Made by a program: the position numbers and the translations under genes
The notes under the pieces: model-generated
What the model was told of the DNA's origin: nothing
The model's input: the letters and a program-made list of their open reading frames with translations, nothing else
The model's database searches: none
Source of the DNA: Ctenosaura bakeri
Taxonomy: Eukaryota > Chordata > Lepidosauria > Squamata > Iguanidae
DNA: 64,000 nt
Assembly: GCA_948474755.1 (NCBI GenBank)
Contig: CAOLHI010001286.1
Location: forward strand, 496,001-560,000
Reading direction: 5' to 3'
Shown: one piece after another, positions 10,721-21,420 of the stretch
How positions within the stretch are numbered: the stretch's first letter is position 1
Layout of the letters: every line of letters starts with the position of its first letter

Positions 10721-11109
10721 CTCTGTAAATGTAAACAGGTGGGTATGTTAAGTGTTAAATGGAAGGCAGGGCTTGGCGTTGTTTGGAAGGCAGGGGGTCC
10801 AAGGCCTGGCTGCCTTTTCTTTCCTTTCAGAAAAGACCGAGGGGCCCCAAATGGTTCACTTGTAAATGCGTCTCTTTTCCACAAAATCTTTTTCGGAGTC
10901 AAAGCAGAATTCTTAAACTCACACACCTATTTGTCCTATTAACCTGAAGTCCTTCCCACTGATTTCAGAGGCGTTTGCTTCCTAGTAATTTTGTCTCAGG
11001 CTTATTCTAAGCCAAGATGCAACTGAGGGAACAAGACCAACCTGTTTTTGTTTCCTTTCAGTGACACAGAGCTCTCTCCTAGAATAGATATAAGTACCTT
11101 TGAATAGCT

Positions 11110-11668
11110 ACAGGTGGAATCTCCACCCTACCACTCCACTCTGCTTTGGTTAGACCCCATCTTGAATACTGTGTCCAGTTCTGGGCACCTTAATTCAAGA
11201 AGGATATTGACAAGCTGGAGCAAGTCCAGAGGAGGGCAACCAAAATGGTGAAGGGTTTGGAAGCCATGAAGCCCTATGAGGAACGGCTTAGGGAGCTGGG
11301 TATGTTTAGTCTGCAGAAGAGAAGGTTAAGAGGGGACATGATAGCCATGTTTAAATATTTGAAGGGATGCCACGTAGAGGAAGGAGAGGGCTTGTGTTCT
11401 GCTGCTCCAGAGACCAGGACAAAGAGCAATGGATTCAAGCTGCAGGAAAGGAGATTCCACCTGAACCTCAGGAAGAACTTCCTGACAGTCAGGGCTGTCC
11501 GGCAATGGAATCTGCTGCCTCGTAGTGGAGTCTCCTTCCTTGGAGGTTTTTAAGCAGAGGCCTGATGGCCATCTGTCGGGAGTGCTTTGAGGGTGTTCCT
11601 GCATGGCAGGGGGTTGGACTGGATGGCCCCTGTGGTCTCTTCCAACTCTACATTTCTATGATTCTAAA
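11110..11668 (+). mobile_element. CR1 LINE, 5'-truncated 3' end
   Basis: The plus strand encodes a CR1 reverse-transcriptase-like C-terminus with [20 protein letters not shown] and a later segment [19 protein letters not shown]. The short 3' UTR follows, with the hallmark end GATGGCCCCTGTGGTCTCTTCCAACTC..ATTCTATGATTCTA (here slightly changed). CR1 elements are non-LTR retrotransposons usually truncated at the 5' end. No complete RT or endonuclease is present. Confidence 0.9.
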
Positions 11669-11697
11669 CACTGCATTTGCAGTTTCACGCATGTGTT

Positions 11698-11815
11698 GAG
11701 AGGGCCAACTGAAGCCTTCCCAGGTGTTTTGGGACCACAAAACCCATCAGCCCTGACCACTATAGCCAAGGATGAGGAATTATGAGAACTGCATTCCAGA
11801 AACCTTTGGGTGGGA
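11698..11815. mobile_element. decayed palindromic hAT-like MITE
   Basis: A degenerate inverted repeat in which CCAGGTGTTTTGGGACCACAA pairs loosely with the far end around a centre CATCAGCCCTGACCACTATAG. Similar pieces lie at 18.75, 36.54 and 51.0 kb. Confidence 0.5.
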
Positions 11816-12044
11816 GCGCTTTCTCTCACATGCGTGTACATACACACAAATCGTATCAATGTGATTGTTACATAGCTGGAGAAGGAAGTAGGAAGGTATG
11901 CAGGATAGATGCTCTTTGTCTCCATTTCTATACTGTTTGAAGAGAAAGAAATATAAATATAAGTCTTGCTTCCAGAATGTTGTCATATTTGTCAGCTGTC
12001 AAGCCAGCTTTGATCTACAGCTGTGTATAAGAGATCAACAAGAG

Positions 12045-12260
12045 CTCATCAAAGGCCATGGTTTCCTTGCTTGAGTCAATTGACCTGTGTTGTTGTCTTC
12101 CTCATTTCCTGCAACCTTCAGTTTATGTGGGTGTTATTGTCTTTTCCGTTGAGTCATCCCATCTGATAATTTGTCCAAAGTGTGCTAGCCTCAGTTTACT
12201 CATTTTGGTTTCTGTTGACAGTTTGGACTTTGACTCATGTATTGGTCCACTTGGCACTGA
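12045..12260 (-). mobile_element. BovB/RTE LINE fragment
   Basis: Antisense match by eye to the region seen at 52.0-52.35 kb. Shared words include ATTGTCTTTTCC, the stretch CCAAAGT..GC..GCCTCAGTTT, and CATTTTGG. BovB is common in squamates. Only a short, decayed part is present. Confidence 0.6.
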
Positions 12261-12685
12261 AAACAATGAACGCTGCTGTTTTTGTGCGATCCTGCTATGG
12301 TTTTTCTTACAAAAGTATAAAAATCCTGGCATCCTTAAGGCAGAATGCTTTCAGCGCAGCAGCAACAAGTGGCCTAAAACAGGTGTCATGTCCATAGTGT
12401 CAGTGAAATCCACAAAGAAGAATCTTCTGATGCAATAGGAAAAGAAGAGCAGTATTTTCATCTGATTATCATGAGGAAGTAAAACGCATTAACTTTCATC
12501 TCCAGGCTTTTCATCACAAGATTCATGGTTTCAGTTGCCTGCTTAGATTGCAGGAGTTCTGACATAATTAGCACTGTGAAGATGTTAACAAACAATCCTG
12601 TATGTTTCTGAGGCAGTGATAAATTTCATAAACCAGTGCAACTTGGAGATGCAACTGGTAGGGTAGCCAGGGACTGGCACCTCCC

Positions 12686-12960
12686 TAAACTGCAAACCCC
12701 AGGATTCCATAGGTTGTTAAAAGTGGACAATCTAGTGTGCAAAATGGCCTATGATTCCACTTTTCACTGCCATGGCAACATCCAGTGTAATGTTGAGTTT
12801 TGTAGTGTGGTGAGGCATTAGAGCTACTCTCTGACTGAAAGTTCTAAATACCCCTTTCTAAACTGCAGATCCCAGGGTTCCATTGGATGTTGCCATGGCC
12901 ACTAAAGTGGGATTAAACTTTAATCATTAAAGCATTATAACTGTGTAGTGTGAAACAGCC
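12686..12960. mobile_element. decayed copies of the palindromic hAT-type MITE
   Basis: A right half at 12686-12749 (AAACTGCAAACCCCAGGATT..AAAATGGCC) is followed directly by a second, more decayed copy to about 12960. The second copy ends ATTATAACTGTGTAGTGTGAAA, in the same head-to-tail arrangement as at 8.6 kb. Confidence 0.65.
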
Positions 12961-13084
12961 ACTGATTTCAGAATGCTTGCTGAAGCCAGAAGGAATAGTT
13001 ATGCTTCCCTATGTCTCCAGGAAGGACACAGCAATCAGAAGGAGAATGTTTGATATTCATTTATGAGGTAATGTTAAAGCCTGG

Positions 13085-13870
13085 GCACCCATCTCTTCAC
13101 ATTCCTTCACATTCAGAGCATGCTGGCTCAGTATGAAGGTGTCTGTGTGAGTGTTGTGTTTACACAACATCAGTGCACCAAAAATCAGAATGGAACTAAG
13201 AAGAGAGCCAGGGAAGTCAAGTACTTGGGCTCATTGTGCCATTTGGAGCAAGCCAAAAAGTGGAGTGCGACCATAAAGGCTCAGGGACTGCCATGTAAAC
13301 TATTTAGCCAAGTTTTAGCCAGATGGCCCACATGCCCTTTTCCTTGTTCAGCTGGCCCTGAAGCTGTTCCAGCCCCATTGTCTTCCCCTTGCATGCCTCA
13401 CTGTGGGACATCAGAAGAACCAACCACAAATACCCTCCAATATTTAACAGATGAAAACTGGGGAATATATGGCCAAGCACCACCAACGTGTCGTCAAAAT
13501 GGCAAAAGTTATTAATGAAGAAAACTGCTGCAGCAGTGTGCTTTTGCCTGAGTTTATAGGGCTGCTCAAGATTCCTCCCCCTCTTTTCTTCTCCCCCTAC
13601 TGAATTAATTGAGTGCAAACTACTTTTGAACTTTGAACTCAGTTTGCTAAAATGAAATAAGCCAAGGACAAAGGAATAAAGTGGAAGGAGGAGAGAAAAA
13701 CTAAAAAGAGAAGATTTCAAGTAGTTAATTGGACCTGCAGCGCCAAATTGGAACAATTGAAGGTATGTATCACCCCATCTCAGGTTTTGGCCTTGAAATC
13801 TCACTGTAATGGAATGCTGGTGACATGTCAATCCTACAGGCAAGGGTTGCTCTTTAATAACACAGTCCTC
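13085..13870 (-). repeat. unclassified interspersed repeat, longest of five copies
   Basis: On the minus strand this contains TTTGTCCTTGGCTTATTTC, then CTGAGTTCAAAGTTCAAAAG, then GTTTGCACTCA, and later a block with CTCAGGCAAAAGCA and CTGCTGCAGCAGTTT. The same order of blocks is seen at 31.77, 41.75 and 42.68 kb, with the adjoining block at 33.6 kb. No open frame with a domain was found in it. It may be a non-autonomous DNA element or LTR piece; I cannot place it. Confidence 0.6.
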
Positions 13871-14132
13871 TCTGTCTTTCCTAGATGCGAGTTTTCGTAT
13901 GTTTAATGAAGCTTACTTCTAGTAAGCATATTTAGAATTCCAGGCAACACACCCTTGATATATTTTGTAAAGCCTTATTACTGTTAAGAGAAGCAATCTT
14001 GTACTCCTTGGGAGGGTGGTTGAGACTGAAATGGGTCATTCCAGAGTTGGGGGGGGATTGAGAATGAATCTGTAGAATCCTAAACTCCACTTTCCTTTGA
14101 CACACCACAGAAATAGGCCCAGAGTTACACCA

Positions 14133-14335
14133 GTTGTTGTTGTAGTGTGCCTTCAAGTCATTTCCAATTTAGGGTGACCTTAAAGTGAATCTATCATGGC
14201 ATTTTCTGGGGCTGAGAGTGGATGATTCAGACAAGGTCACCCAGTGGGTTTCCATGGCTGAGCAGGGAATCAAACCCTGGTCTCCAAAGTCATACTCCAG
14301 TGCTCAAGCCACTACACTGTGCTGGCTCTCAACAC
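14133..14335 (-). mobile_element. tRNA-derived MIR-like SINE
   Basis: Reverse orientation: the tail TTGTTGTTGTAGTGTGCCTTC is followed by the inverse of the core (AGGTCACCCAGTGGGTTTCC) and of the B box (AATCAAACCCTGG), then by the tRNA-like head ending at ..GTGCTGGC. Well preserved over about 200 bases. Confidence 0.85.
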
Positions 14336-14434
14336 CAGTTGTATTCCACCAAAATAATTTTTCTAACCTCTGGGTGTGGAGCAGGAATGCAGTACAATGC
14401 AAATGGCTGGGCAGGCAGGGTGGGTTCTATGGCC

Positions 14435-14565
14435 CAGTGGTTTTCAATCTGAAAAGGTATTTTGGACATGAACTCCCAGAATCCCTAACGACTGACCAAG
14501 CTGACTAGGGTTGCTAAGAGTTGAAGGCCAAAACATCTGGTGGACCAAAGGTTGAAAAATGACTG
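14435..14565. mobile_element. hAT-type MITE
   Basis: It starts CAGTGGTTTTCAATCTG and ends AGGTTGAAAAATGACTG, imperfect inverted repeats in the style of the clean element at 33997-34134. No matching 8-bp flanking duplication is left. Confidence 0.65.
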
Positions 14566-15321
14566 TTGCAAGCTGTATTTCACTAAATGGATGAGAAGAA
14601 GATGTTGTTATGATCATCATTATTGTTGTTGTTTTTGCTACTACTGCTGTTAGGAAGCTCCAAGTACTTATAATTATCATCTTTAAAAAGCATAGTATAA
14701 TACAACAGATTATAAAAGAGAGACTTCATTAGCATGATGACTTGCCAAGAATGAAAATAAGCCTTGAATCACAGGTATCTTCTTCCTAACTCCATTGAAC
14801 CCAGGGACAGCAGATCAATGCTGTTTTTGAAAACAAGGGGCCAGGGAGGTATGATTAATTATGCTGCTTCTTGGAGGATGCCAGCATTGATTAATGGATA
14901 GGATAAATGGCAGAATGATTCACCTCCTGCAGGTCAAAGTGCTTGCGTAAAGCTGTAATCAACGTGTTTGATGCTGGGTTTGACTCAGCAGTTACCCCAT
15001 TTCAGAAGAAAGTGCAATTGAAGATCTCTACCACCCACACTTGTGTAAGGAGACTGTTGCCAGCCCTTTCTTCCAGCAAAATTTCACATCTTTTAACATT
15101 TTCTCCTTCCGTAGTATGTGTATTTTTAAACTGGCAAGTTTCAGGAAAGAAATATGGGTTTATACTCTGCACTGAGTATGATATAGTCAAGTCTAAAACA
15201 ACTTGATAAAAATTTTGTCTCAGCCATGTGACTTACTATTTAGTCTGGGGCAAGTTACTTGTCCTAAGCTTCCTTTCCTGTTCAGAGCAACAGGAATAAT
15301 GGCAATAAATTAGGAAGAATT
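14566..15321. other. intergenic, no gene recognised
   Basis: Includes a loose ATT/GTT-rich stretch at about 14600-14655. A possible MIR-like remnant lies at 15220-15300 (GGGGCAAGTTACTTGTCC). No coding exon is supported. Confidence 0.4.
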
Positions 15322-15470
15322 CCCTTGCACAGATGCCTTCAAGTTGCCTGTTGCCTTAGAGCGACCACATTCATTTCATAGGGTCTCCTTAGGCAAGGAG
15401 TACTTGGAGGTGGTTTGGCTGTTCCTTCCTTTGAAATGTAGCCTACAGCACATGGTATTTTTTGGCTATT
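15322..15470 (-). mobile_element. 5S-derived SINE, 3' part only
   Basis: Shares TGCCTTCAAGTTGCCTGTTG and CCTTCCTTTGAAATGTAGCC with the longer reverse copy at 47.0 kb, but the 5S-like half is missing. Confidence 0.6.
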
Positions 15471-15585
15471 GCAGAAGAAAATACTGACAGAAAAAAATAA
15501 GCATTTTGTTATCTTGGACAGAATTATGAGTGGAAGAGCTAAGTATTGCTCAGCCACATGCAGTACAACAAGATCTGGATGGCTG

Positions 15586-16547
15586 TGTTACCCTGTATGC
15601 TGGGGGTCCCAGGAGGGGTGCCCAAATAACCAAACAACAACGCAAGATGGGGAAATTAGTCTCGAGCACTCTCTTAAGCTAACGAGAGGCTGGGTAACTT
15701 TAGCTAGGATCTGTTACCCTATGTCTACAGCGTCAGGTCAGAAGAGTAGCCAAACAAGTTTGAAAGTAACAAAAATGATAGCTTTATTAAAGGACAAACA
15801 ATGAATAAGACAGCACATGCACACAGCTAACTATGAAGTAGAAATGGAGAGTTTTCGGGGGAGTGGGTAATATGACACCTGGTCTCGTAGTCCTGGAGAG
15901 AAAAGGAAGTTGCAGGGGAAGAAACTCAGCGCGGTTCGCTGAGGGGAGCTCACTGGACAAACCGACAGCAAGGCGGGATGAAACTCAGGAGCGATCCAAG
16001 AAGGGAGGCAGACTCAGTTATTGGAAACTGAGGGGACAGCTCGCCAAACACAGCGGCAGCAAGGCTGGATGGAATTCAGGAGCGATCCAAGCAGTCCGAG
16101 GAGGACTTGGAATTGGGTTTTTTTATAGGGTGGATTTTACCTACAGGCCATGCCATGCTTGGTGAGAACAAAGGAAATTTGTAGCTGGAGAAAAGCATTG
16201 GAAAAGGTCAGATTTTACATGATGAGCTTAGCGCTGGATGACAATAGTATGACCAGTATGCAAATGGCTCAACATAAAGGAATGGCTCGGCACGCGGCCG
16301 TGCGTCTTTGTGTAGATTCGCACTGAGCAAGGCCGGTTTGCAAGAAGGTGTTCCCTGAAGCATCGAAGAGGCTTAAGTTGCCTGCCTAAATGAGGTTTGG
16401 AATTTACAACCATTAATGGCCGCGCCTAATGCGTGCTTGTCTGGTGGACCTCTGCAAACACATGGAGAAAGGTCAAGCAAAGGCCAAATTATTTGATATC
16501 AAGAGATATCTAATGCTCTCACCTGACATATCATAACTGTAGTAACA
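15586..16547 (-). mobile_element. solo LTR, family 1, copy 1 (with internal duplication)
   Basis: The minus-strand element is bounded by TGTTAC at 15586 and GTAACA ending at 16547. It shares the end block CCAAATAACC..GGGGAAATTAG, the poly(A) signal (inverse TTTATT) near 15781, and the block CTCAGCGCGGTTCGCTGAGG with the other copies. It is about 90 bases longer because a unit of about 89 bases starting CTGAGGGGA (15938 and 16027) is present twice. Flanks GCTG/ACTG are only a near-match as a target duplication. No gag, pol or env is attached. Confidence 0.85.
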
Positions 16548-16806
16548 ACTGCATGATTCCCATCCCTGTTCTAAATAAAAGGAACATGGGAGAATCCTCC
16601 CACAGCTCGTAAATCCTGAGAGTAAGAGAGGAAATGCCTCTCCAGTGAGAATAATTCTGCAGTATCTCAGTATATGCAAACCTACCAAGCTCATGTTGTT
16701 CTCTGGGCCAAAAATCTGTGAAGGATCTACTTCTTGAGCCTCAGAACAAATAGCTTATGTATATATCATTCAACAAGATGCTGCATTTTAAAATTTTAGG
16801 TCACTA

Positions 16807-17382
16807 TGACAGGCCCTTATTTTTCACTAGACTAGTTTCACAGGCCCAACTTCATAAGCCACCCTGACACTATCACTTAATCTCTATTCCACCCTTTAAA
16901 CATCACCTTTGTGTGAAAGGGCTGGGGTCTTAAGTGTTCTCTCAGAACCAGATAGTTTATTTATGGTAGCATATTTTTCTTTATTATCAGTGACTTTAGA
17001 TAACTCAGGCCAACTCAGTAGTTATAAAATAAACTATATCTTTTATTATAGTAACATTAAAAATAATGTATCTTATTAAGGTTCAAATGTTTATGTCAGT
17101 AACCGCCAGCCTCAGACACCTGTTCTCTGTGTCTTTTCCATAGCTGCTTAAACATGACACATCCACTGTCTCTGACTAACATCTCACTGAAGGCTCTCTT
17201 TCAAATAGACTCTCTGCCTTACATATAATTCTTCTCATCCATAAGCTCTTCACATGCACACCACTGTTCTGGGTTTCAGTTTTAAGGTACTACTCCTGGT
17301 GCCTAGCAATCTGCCATCAAGTTGCACTTGCATTCCAAATAGCTCACTCACAAAGCAACTTCGCCACAGTCATGTTGTGACA
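16807..17382 (-). mobile_element. probable solo LTR, family 2, copy 1
   Basis: Shares long stretches with 60529-61822, such as TTATTATCAGTGACTTTAGAT, GCCAACTCAGTAG and CCATCAAGTTGCA. It begins TGACAGGCCCTTAT and ends GTTGTGACA. An inverse AATAAA (TTTATT) near 16960-16983 suggests minus orientation. No coding capacity is seen, and the LTR identity is inferred from ends and length. Confidence 0.6.
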
Positions 17383-17439
17383 GATAGGGTCCATAGTGTG
17401 AGCAACACATCTCCCCCTGACTCAGTGGCCCAGGCCTCA

Positions 17440-17645
17440 GTGACCTTTCACACTATATAGTTATAGTGCTATAGTTCCAATAATTGCGATTGTTCTGTAC
17501 TGAATCCTGGAACTGGCAGTTTAGGGAGGAGCATTTAGAATTCTTCTAGTACCTCACCAAACTTCAAACAACAGGATTCCACAAGATTCGTGGCTGTTAA
17601 AAGTAGAATTGAGATGCTATAATTGTGCAGTGTGAATGGATCTTT
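17440..17645. mobile_element. decayed palindromic hAT-type MITE
   Basis: Left part CACACTATATAGTTATAGTGCTA and right part GATGCTATAATTGTGCAGTGTGAA are inverse relatives of the 8.6 and 10.1 kb elements, with CTGGAACTGGCAGTTTAGGG inside. Confidence 0.65.
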
Positions 17646-18749
17646 AGAGGAGGATGCTGAAGTGGCTGGATCCAAGGCTGTTGTGCTGCAAACTGGAGCA
17701 CTATACCAGTCCAGTCCCCTTGCACTGAGTGTGCGACTATGGTGCTCTGAGTCTAGGATCAAGATTCTCACAAGCAATTTCCTCTGAGACTGGGGAGTTG
17801 ATTGCCTCCTACATTACTGTGGGTGCTGAACAGTGCAGCAAAGATGAAATAGTCATGAAATCATACAGACAAAATATGCCCTTTAATAGAATTACTATAT
17901 CTCCTTCTTTTCTAGGACATGACCTCTTTTTCAGAGATAAAATTTATATAGTGGGGATATTTAAAGTGAGAGTCACTATACAAATTGGTTGTTTAAAGTA
18001 GTCAATCAGTAAATATGCCCTCTTTTTTATTTTAAAACTATGGTTACCCTACCCAAGCCTTCAAGCATGGAGGCAGAATTTAGCAGAGGTGGACTACTAG
18101 ATCCCAAGTATTATAATGGCTCACTGAATCTCTGAATGGCTTATTGAATCTCTGTCCTTGTTTGAGCATGTTGTTTATTTGTGTCTCTTCATAAGGCTGT
18201 AGACATGACCAGGTTTATCTGTTTTGTGCATGTGGCTTTTGGATATCAATTACAGGAAGACTAGAACACACACTAATTCAGACAAACTTTGGAAGGCTTG
18301 TGGGGATTTGTTTTATTTAGGAAAGTTAGTTCTGAACTCCTTTGTTGGCAGCTAGGCTGCCTCATCCTAACAAAGTCTTCTGTGGTTTGAATCTGAGATA
18401 ACTTCCAAAGGTTTAGAAGGATTTTCCTACTAACAGACATTTTATGCCCTTCTTAGTTTGATTTTTGTTTTTATAAATTGATACATACATTTTTGAGAGT
18501 TTACTTTTTGCTATCTGTTTATTTTGCATGTTTTTTTTATATCTTTCTTTTTAAAGCTGCTTTGAACTTTTATGTAAACTGGTTAGGAATCTTGTTCAAT
18601 ACACTTGAACAAATAATTGTTCCATCCTCAAATGCTGATATGTTACCAATGAAGTGCTTCCTACCCGGATCACTGTACAAAATCTATAAATATGGATCAC
18701 CTACTTGCCTCGTATCCAGGAGTTTCCAAATGACCATGTTATAATGCAG
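17646..18749. other. intergenic, no gene recognised
   Basis: AT-rich DNA without a supported coding exon. Short open frames here carry no recognisable domain. Confidence 0.4.
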
Positions 18750-18862
18750 GCATGGGTAGCATGTGGTCCTCTTAAATGTTGCTGGGCAGTAACTTCCAGG
18801 AGCCCTTGCCAGCATAGTCAATGGTGAGGGATCATAGAAGTTGTATCCCAGCATCTGGAGGA
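18750..18862. mobile_element. palindromic hAT-like MITE
   Basis: Resembles 11698-11815: a centre of CCTTGCCAGCATAGTCAATGG with arms ending GTATCCCAGCATCTGGAGG. Confidence 0.5.
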
Positions 18863-18887
18863 TGTCATTATTACCTCTTATAACGGC

Positions 18888-19072
18888 ACAGTTTTTGTGT
18901 GCCTTCAAGTCATTTCTGGCTTATGGCAAGCTTAAGGCAAATCTTTCATGGGATTTTCTGGGGCTGAGAGTGTGCACCCAGGGTCATCCAGTGGATTTCC
19001 ATGGTCAAGCAGGCAATCAATCCCTGGTTTCCAGGGTAGTAGACTATGCCACCATGCTGGCTTTAATGGCAC
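18888..19072 (-). mobile_element. tRNA-derived MIR-like SINE
   Basis: Reverse copy: GTGTGCCTTCAAGTCATTTC at the tail end, inverse core GGGTCATCCAGTGGATTTCC, then AATCAATCCCTGG and ATGCTGGC at the head end. Confidence 0.82.
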
Positions 19073-19289
19073 AGAGGAAGGTTAAAAAAGAAATCTAGTG
19101 GGAAACTAGTGATAGGCTTAGGGAATTGTGTACAGCCTGTGTCATAACTTTCATGTATTGAGGTATTATCTAGAACTAAACAAAGCTTGAAATGTTATTC
19201 TAAAAATTGAGTATGGTAGTATTACCTTTGTAAAAATTAATTCATATTAATTGCTTGCTGAGAAAAATGTTACTCATTAGGAACATGTT

Positions 19290-20385
19290 CTTGTTATATG
19301 CCTTCAAATTGATTCTGATTTATGGAGACCCCATTGTAGGGTTTTCTTGCAAGATTTATTCGGAAGAGGTTTTCCATTGCCAACCTCTTAGGCTGAGAAC
19401 GTCGGCGACCAAGCAGACGCGGGGCAAGTGGCTGGAGCTGACAGCGTTTATTGGCAGGCAGTAAACAGAGGGTTGCAGCCCCCCTGCAGGCAAGTCCCAG
19501 CCCAAACATAAATCAGTCTCAAAGTAAAGGCTAAGTCCCAAAGTAAATGCAGGCTACTTCCTAAAGCAAAGAAAGGGTTACTTCACCCAAGCAAAGACAG
19601 AGTGCTCGGCCACCAGGGAGGCTGGACGCGATCGCTGGAGGGAGGGGCTGGATCCGGACACTGGCAGAGGAGGACGCGGAAGACCGACGGTTGTTGCTCG
19701 CCTCCCAGCGCCCGTCCTAAGTAGCTCCCCTCCCAGCGCCTGTCCTAAGTAGCTCCCTGGCCCAGCAGCGACCAATCAGGTCCGGGCGCACAGCTGAGAG
19801 CCCTCAGCCTGCTGCCTGGCCTCACAACTGAGAGCTCTCAGCCCGCAGCCGCTTCTCCAGCAGCCGCCGGGACCGGCGGACTGCCTCTTTCCCCTCCCAT
19901 CGTTGCCGGAACGTGGGAGGAGGGGCGGCAGTTTCCTCCAAGTCAGAGCCGTGGGTGGGCGGATCCCCTGGACTGAGGCTGGGGCCTGCCCTCCTCGGTG
20001 AGCCTGCAGGCACCCTGCCCGCTGGGCCGAGCCCCGGGCCGGCCCCGGCACCGCTAACGGGTCTGTCTGTGTCGGCAGGGACCTCCGAGGCGTCCGGGCC
20101 CTCCCCTGTGTCGGCGGCGGCCTCTGAGGCGTCCAGGCCCTCCCCTGCGTCGGCGGTGGCCTCCGAGGTGTCTGGGTCTTCCCCCGCGTCGGTGGCAGCC
20201 TCCGAGGCATCCAGGCCTCCCCCACGTTGGCGGCGGCCTCCGAGGCGGCGGTGGGCCCAGCTGGGCCCATGACAGAGAAAGAATATGACTTGCCTAAGGT
20301 CACCCAGTGACTTTCCATGGCTGAAAGGAGATTTGAACTCTGGTCTCCTGAAGTCATAATCCAACACTCAAAATGCTGATTCTTA
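19290..20385 (-). mobile_element. MIR-like SINE split by an 876-bp insertion
   Basis: The 3' part lies at 19290-19398 (ATGCCTTCAAATTGATTC..CTTAGGCTGAGA). The core and head resume at 20275-20385 (GACTTGCCTAAGGTCACCC..GAACTCTGGTCTCC). The order matches an uninterrupted SINE, so the sequence between was inserted later. Confidence 0.8.
19399..20274 (-). mobile_element. GC-rich LTR-like insertion with internal tandem repeats
   Basis: Inserted into the SINE and flanked by GAGA on both sides (19395-19398 and 20275-20278). In minus orientation it starts TGTCATGGGC and carries a poly(A)-type signal (TTTATT on the plus strand near 19446) close to the 3' end, as in an LTR. Near the 5' end there are about four units of roughly 42 bases (20065-20240) built on GCCTCCGAGGCGTCC. 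CpG remains frequent. Open frames of 181-193 codons here arise from the GC-rich tandem repeats. The exact ends are uncertain because the left end lacks a clear CA unless 19394 is used. Confidence 0.6.
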
Positions 20386-20690
20386 GGAATGGATTACTAA
20401 CATGTTTTTTAAAATGCTTTAAGAAAAAAAAAACCTTTTAAAAAAATGCAGAAATGTTCCCAGAATTATGCAATCTTATTGGGGAAAGTAACAAATAAAG
20501 ATAATGGACAAATGTTACTTGTTATAGACCCTCAAGAAATGTGTTGCCTTTGATGTAAAAATGTAAAAACATGAAAATCTCCCCCCCAAACCATTATTAC
20601 CCACCCACACTGGAATATGTCACTCATAATGTCATTACATTCAAGCTCTGAGATTAAGATTGGGGATCCTTCCTTGCTTTGCTATAATCA
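20386..20690. other. AT-rich spacer
   Basis: Poly-A stretches and no gene or named repeat. Confidence 0.4.
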
Positions 20691-21145
20691 ACCAGTAATT
20701 GTCAGTAGCTACCACTCTCAGTCACATCCCCTTCACAGGTACTGCTGGTGGGAATGAAAGACAAGGTCTTTTCAGTGGCTTCCCAGGGATACCCAAGTGG
20801 ATCCCACCTTGCTGTCCTATCAGCAAACAAAGACTTTTATTTTACTATGACTGCCTTTTAGAACAGAAGGTTTTTAAAGAAAGGGTTTTTAAGAGGGTGC
20901 TGTATTGTTTTAATTGTACTTTTCACACTGCTTTTTATTATTTTATAGTTATGTGTTTTATTGGTTTAAATTGTTAATTTGTTAAAATTGTTTAAAATGT
21001 TTTAAACGTTATGAATAGTTTAATTCTATGTTAATTATGATCTTTTGTATGTTTTTAGGTATAATGTATCTGTTTTCATTTTTAAGCCACCTTGAGTGCC
21101 AGTTTTGGGGGGAAAGGCAGGATAATAACAACAATATGGTGGTGA
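20690..21145 (+). mobile_element. LINE 3' tail (CR1/L2-like)
   Basis: Contains GTGGCTTCCCAGGGATACCC, then a long T-rich part, then TTTAAGCCACCTTGAGTGCC..GGGGGAAAGGCAGGATAATAA. This is a very common squamate LINE 3' end with a short-repeat tail. No open frame remains. Confidence 0.6.
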
Positions 21146-21204
21146 TGATGATAACTGTTTACTTCATTTTGGTGATCGGCTTTGCTTTGCTATCTGGCCT
21201 AAGT

Positions 21205-21420
21205 ACCCTAAAGGCACCCAATCTTGTCTGATTTTGGAAACTAAGCAGGGTCAGCCCTGGTTAGTATTTGAATGAGAGACTGCCAATGAGTATCAGATGC
21301 TGTAGACTATATTTCAGAGGAAGGAACTGACAAATCAACCTCTGAGAATTCCGTCCTTCAGGAAACCCTAAGAAATTCATGGGGTCATCCTAAGTTGACA
21401 TGACTTCAAGGTATTTGCTT
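21205..21420 (+). mobile_element. 5S-rRNA-derived SINE
   Basis: The head resembles 5S rRNA: AATCTTGTCTGATTTTGGAA, ACTAAGCAGGGTCAGCCCTGG, then GAGAGACTGCCAATGAGTA. A SINE tail with TTCAGAGGAAGGAACTGAC and GACATGACTTCAAGGTA follows. Other copies are at 38.87 and 47.0 kb. Confidence 0.85.

Noticed and set aside
10393..10926. Minus-strand 177-codon frame at the second CpG island
   Set aside because: No domain, and it is crossed by a good splice donor. More likely 5' untranslated or noncoding.
13120..13515. Plus-strand 131-codon frame
   Set aside because: Largely inside a repeat with copies elsewhere and antisense to the repeat's shared order. No domain.
14435..14565. 8-bp target duplication for this MITE
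   Set aside because: Flanks CTATGGCC and TTGCAAGC do not match, so the duplication is lost or the ends are misplaced.
19776..20357. Overlapping 181- and 193-codon frames with repeated Pro/Thr/Ala units
   Set aside because: Repetitive peptides come from the 42-bp DNA tandem repeats in the LTR-like insertion. The frame also runs into the SINE.
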